Below, in pieces: positions 61,088 through 62,581 of a stretch of DNA of 62,581 bases. The stretch is taken from contig JAVBOO010000010.1 of the NCBI GenBank assembly GCA_031550435.1, positions 1-62,581 on the forward strand. Reading direction: 5' to 3'. The translations under genes and the position numbers were made by a program. The notes beneath the pieces are model-generated. The model was not told the DNA's origin. It saw nothing but the letters and a program-made list of their open reading frames with translations, and searched no databases. Numbering within the stretch: the stretch's first letter is position 1; each line of letters starts with the position of its first letter. Source of the DNA: JAVBOO01 sp031550435. Lineage in GTDB: Bacteria > Bacillota > Clostridia > Lachnospirales > WRAX01.

Positions 61088-61145
61088 GTAAGCGCTGATT
61101 AATTTACTTTGGACACATACACGGCTATTTTGATCCGCGCATTCA
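61085..61145 (-). repeat. Repeat family B, copy 4 (half element)
   Basis: GTAAGCGCTGATTAATTTAC then ACTTTGGACACATACACGGC and GATCCGCGCATTC: the right half of family B, reversed. It is cut off next to the terminator at 61153. Confidence 0.65.
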
Positions 61146-61152
61146 ATACAGC

Positions 61153-61195
61153 AAAAAGAGCTCGTCGGCAAGTAACTTGCCTACGAGCTCTTTTT
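61153..61195. terminator. Bidirectional terminator between convergent genes
   Basis: AAAAAGAGCTCGTCGGCAAG / CTTGCCTACGAGCTCTTTTT with a 3-base loop: T-runs on both strands, serving the binding-protein gene (+) and the acetate-transporter-family gene (-). Confidence 0.9.
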
Positions 61196-61212
61196 GCTTG
61201 ACTGTTTCATGA

Positions 61213-61842
61213 CTATTTCTTAAATATTCCGAGCGGCTTTCCCACAGGGAGAAAACTGCGCTTGAAATGTATGTTCATTACACTTGCAGCGGAACCGTAG
61301 AACGAGAATACCGCTATAAGAAGCTCGGAATATGCCGCTAATTTATGGAAAAATTCTTCGGCAATACCAAAGGTCGAAAATGCGAGACCGATAAACAAAA
61401 GATCGATAAGGATAAATATTATCATCAGTACTTTGTTCGTCTCAAACGAAGCAATTGTCATATAAAGAGTGAAAACTAAGTAGCCGATAAACGCAAAGCC
61501 GAGCTGGTGCGAATCCGCAGCTTCTTTGAGCACGGTGCCGAAGAAACCGTATTTGATCAGCCAGCTTGACGCGACGGCGAGCCAGAAGAATCCATAGCCG
61601 CAGAATGCTGTCCCGCCAAAAACGTTATTTTTCTCATAATCCAACTTTCCGGCAAAAAGCTGGGCCAATGCTCCGAGAAAAATCGCCCAGGGAATTACAA
61701 GTGATGTTTCGCTTGTCCAACCGAGTTTTTGCGACGATGCTACGAGCGTTACCATTGCCAGACCAAAAAGTCCGAGTGCTGTAGGATCCGGCTTCGGCAG
61801 AACCTGTGATGTGTTAGCGTCGGGTTTTGATGTTTCCTGCAT
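61213..61842 (-). CDS. satP: GPR1/FUN34/YaaH-family acetate transporter
   Basis: A 209-residue membrane protein with six helices. The family signature NPxPLGL appears as KPDPTALGLFG at the N-terminus, and the FAGKLDYEKNNVFGGTAFCGYG block follows the second helix in the typical place. Known members (SatP, Ato1) move acetate or succinate across the membrane. The start at 61842 has AAGGAG upstream. Acetate export would fit an amino-acid fermenter making acetyl-CoA from ornithine; this link is inference. Confidence 0.9.
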   Translation of the reverse strand: MQETSKPDANTSQVLPKPDPTALGLFGLAMVTLVASSQKLGWTSETSLVIPWAIFLGALAQLFAGKLDYEKNNVFGGTAFCGYGFFWLAVASSWLIKYGFFGTVLKEAADSHQLGFAFIGYLVFTLYMTIASFETNKVLMIIFILIDLLFIGLAFSTFGIAEEFFHKLAAYSELLIAVFSFYGSAASVMNIHFKRSFLPVGKPLGIFKK

Positions 61843-61938
61843 TTGAATTCTCCTTATGTATGCAAATTGTTGTTTTGTAAACGACGATAAGTTCAAGAAT
61901 TTCAGTAAAAATCAGCAAAAAGAAAACACATATCACGA

Positions 61939-62024
61939 AGCGTTGAAACCGCAAGGTTTCAGCATAACTCGCGAATTGTTTGGCTTTGCAATTTTCGTTG
62001 AAATCCCACTTATCCGGCGCTTAC
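61939..62024 (-). repeat. Repeat family C, copy 3
   Basis: Reverse copy: plus strand TTTTCGTTGAAATCCCACTT, then TATCCGGCGCTTAC. A small hairpin AAACCGCAAGGTTT lies at its left end. No gene is seen in 61843-62153. Confidence 0.75.
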
Positions 62025-62153
62025 TCGGCTGCTCTTTTGAGCTACCGTAATTAAGATACCATCAATATCGCGATTAGTCAATAAGCGTATCACTGCCGGT
62101 TTTTTCGTGTAGATTGCAAGTTTAATTGCCCCCACCATATTTCACCGGTTGCA

Positions 62154-62350
62154 TTACGCCGCCATTTGCTTAGCCGATTTGTAGCCGAGTATTTTGCGGG
62201 GGTAGTTGTTGACCCAGTCTTCGATGCGTTGAAGTTCCTTTTCGGTCAATTTCCCGATGTCAGTACCTTTGGGGACAAATCTGCGGAGAATACGATTGCC
62301 ATTCTCATTGCTACCGCGCTCCCGGCTGCTATACGAGTGAGCGTAATATA
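62154..62350 (-). pseudogene. IS30-family transposase, C-terminal remnant
   Basis: About 65 codons ending KSAKQMAA-stop. They include YYAHSYSSRERGSNENGN and FVPKGTDIGKL, hallmarks of IS30 transposases near the DDE-domain C-terminus. Upstream, the frame is soon broken by a stop and there is no further similarity, so the 5' part is lost. A dead remnant. Confidence 0.8.
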
Positions 62351-62440
62351 TTGGAACTGTTGAATAATACCGGCGTGCTCAAGCAAAGGAAGCCGGACTA
62401 AAATTCAAACGAAAAATGTGCAAAACCCGGGTGATTTATA

Positions 62441-62581
62441 CTAGACCGTGTTTGAAAAATCATTATGATTGTTCACTTTAACCAAATAACAATGGAAGCT
62501 AAACAAACGAACCCAGCAAATGTGTGAGCCAATTTATCATATCGAGTGGCAATGCGGCGGAAATTCTTAAGGCGCAGAAAG
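62441..62581 (-). mobile_element. IS5-family insertion sequence, right end (runs off the window)
   Basis: Left boundary of the visible part carries TAGACCGTGTTTGAAAAATC, typical of an IS5/IS427 terminal repeat, preceded by C to make CTAG, a possible target site. The transposase frame 62473-62581 reads FRRIATRYDKLAHTFAGF and ends with a stop after IWLK. Cut by the window edge. Confidence 0.75.
62473..62581 (-). CDS. IS5-family transposase, C-terminal fragment
   Basis: The last 35 codons of a DDE transposase of the IS427 group; RRIATRYDKLAHTF is a conserved end motif. The rest lies beyond the right edge. Frame intact as far as visible, so the element could be active. Confidence 0.8.
   Translation of the reverse strand, partial: FLRLKNFRRIATRYDKLAHTFAGFVCLASIVIWLK

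Overview
The window looks like a chromosomal segment of an anaerobic, motile Clostridia-type Firmicute. The reasons are a PolC-type DNA polymerase III, a Firmicute-style pyrH-frr-uppS-cdsA-dxr-rseP-ispG-polC gene order, an mraZ-rsmH-ftsL-PBP division cluster, the start of a flagellin gene, amino-acid (Stickland-type) fermentation genes, and strong AGGAGG ribosome binding sites. Species cannot be named from the sequence. Most genes read on the minus strand.

Layout. 1-2570: start of a flagellin gene with a sigma-D-like promoter, a sugar aminotransferase, an HD-domain protein, then a mosaic of small inverted-repeat elements. 2584-6357 (+): a membrane-anchored SbsA/Ig-like protein and an MBOAT plus DHHW pair, probably for acetylation of a surface polysaccharide. 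6477-16732 (-): a complete arginine fermentation island. arcA, ornithine carbamoyltransferase and arcC lie directly upstream of ord-ortA-ortB-oraS-oraE and a GlmL/MutL-type gene. Together they would turn arginine into ammonia, CO2, ATP, alanine and acetyl-CoA. 17464-20281: MntP-like exporter and a WG-repeat protein. 20282-25110 (-): short division cluster controlled by an MraZ box. 25507-28400 (-): zinc/cadmium ATPase with a CzrA-type repressor. 28655-37392: zincin-like protein, M18 aminopeptidase, LigB/AMMECR1 fusion, heterodimeric ABC exporter, phosphoesterase. 37403-48634 (-): polC-to-pyrH housekeeping run, interrupted by repeats between cdsA and uppS. 48828-50710: tRNA pair with a consensus promoter, then a branched-chain aminotransferase. 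50763-56980: Nudix hydrolase, adenine deaminase, purine permease, HutD, MurG. 57164-61842: M1 peptidase lipoprotein with an apparent ATT start, flavodoxin-SCP2 fusion, orphan solute-binding lipoprotein, acetate-transporter family protein. 62154-62581: remnants of IS30- and IS5-family insertion sequences.

The intergenic space holds at least six families of short repeats (called A to F here), several with terminal inverted repeats and no coding capacity, so they look like MITEs or palindromic elements. They explain most long gene-free stretches and sometimes sit inside conserved operons. No CRISPR array, rRNA, prophage or recognised riboswitch was seen. The two most interesting items are the fused arginine/ornithine fermentation island and the repeat landscape. 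The ATT-initiated lipoprotein is the sharpest single-gene oddity.
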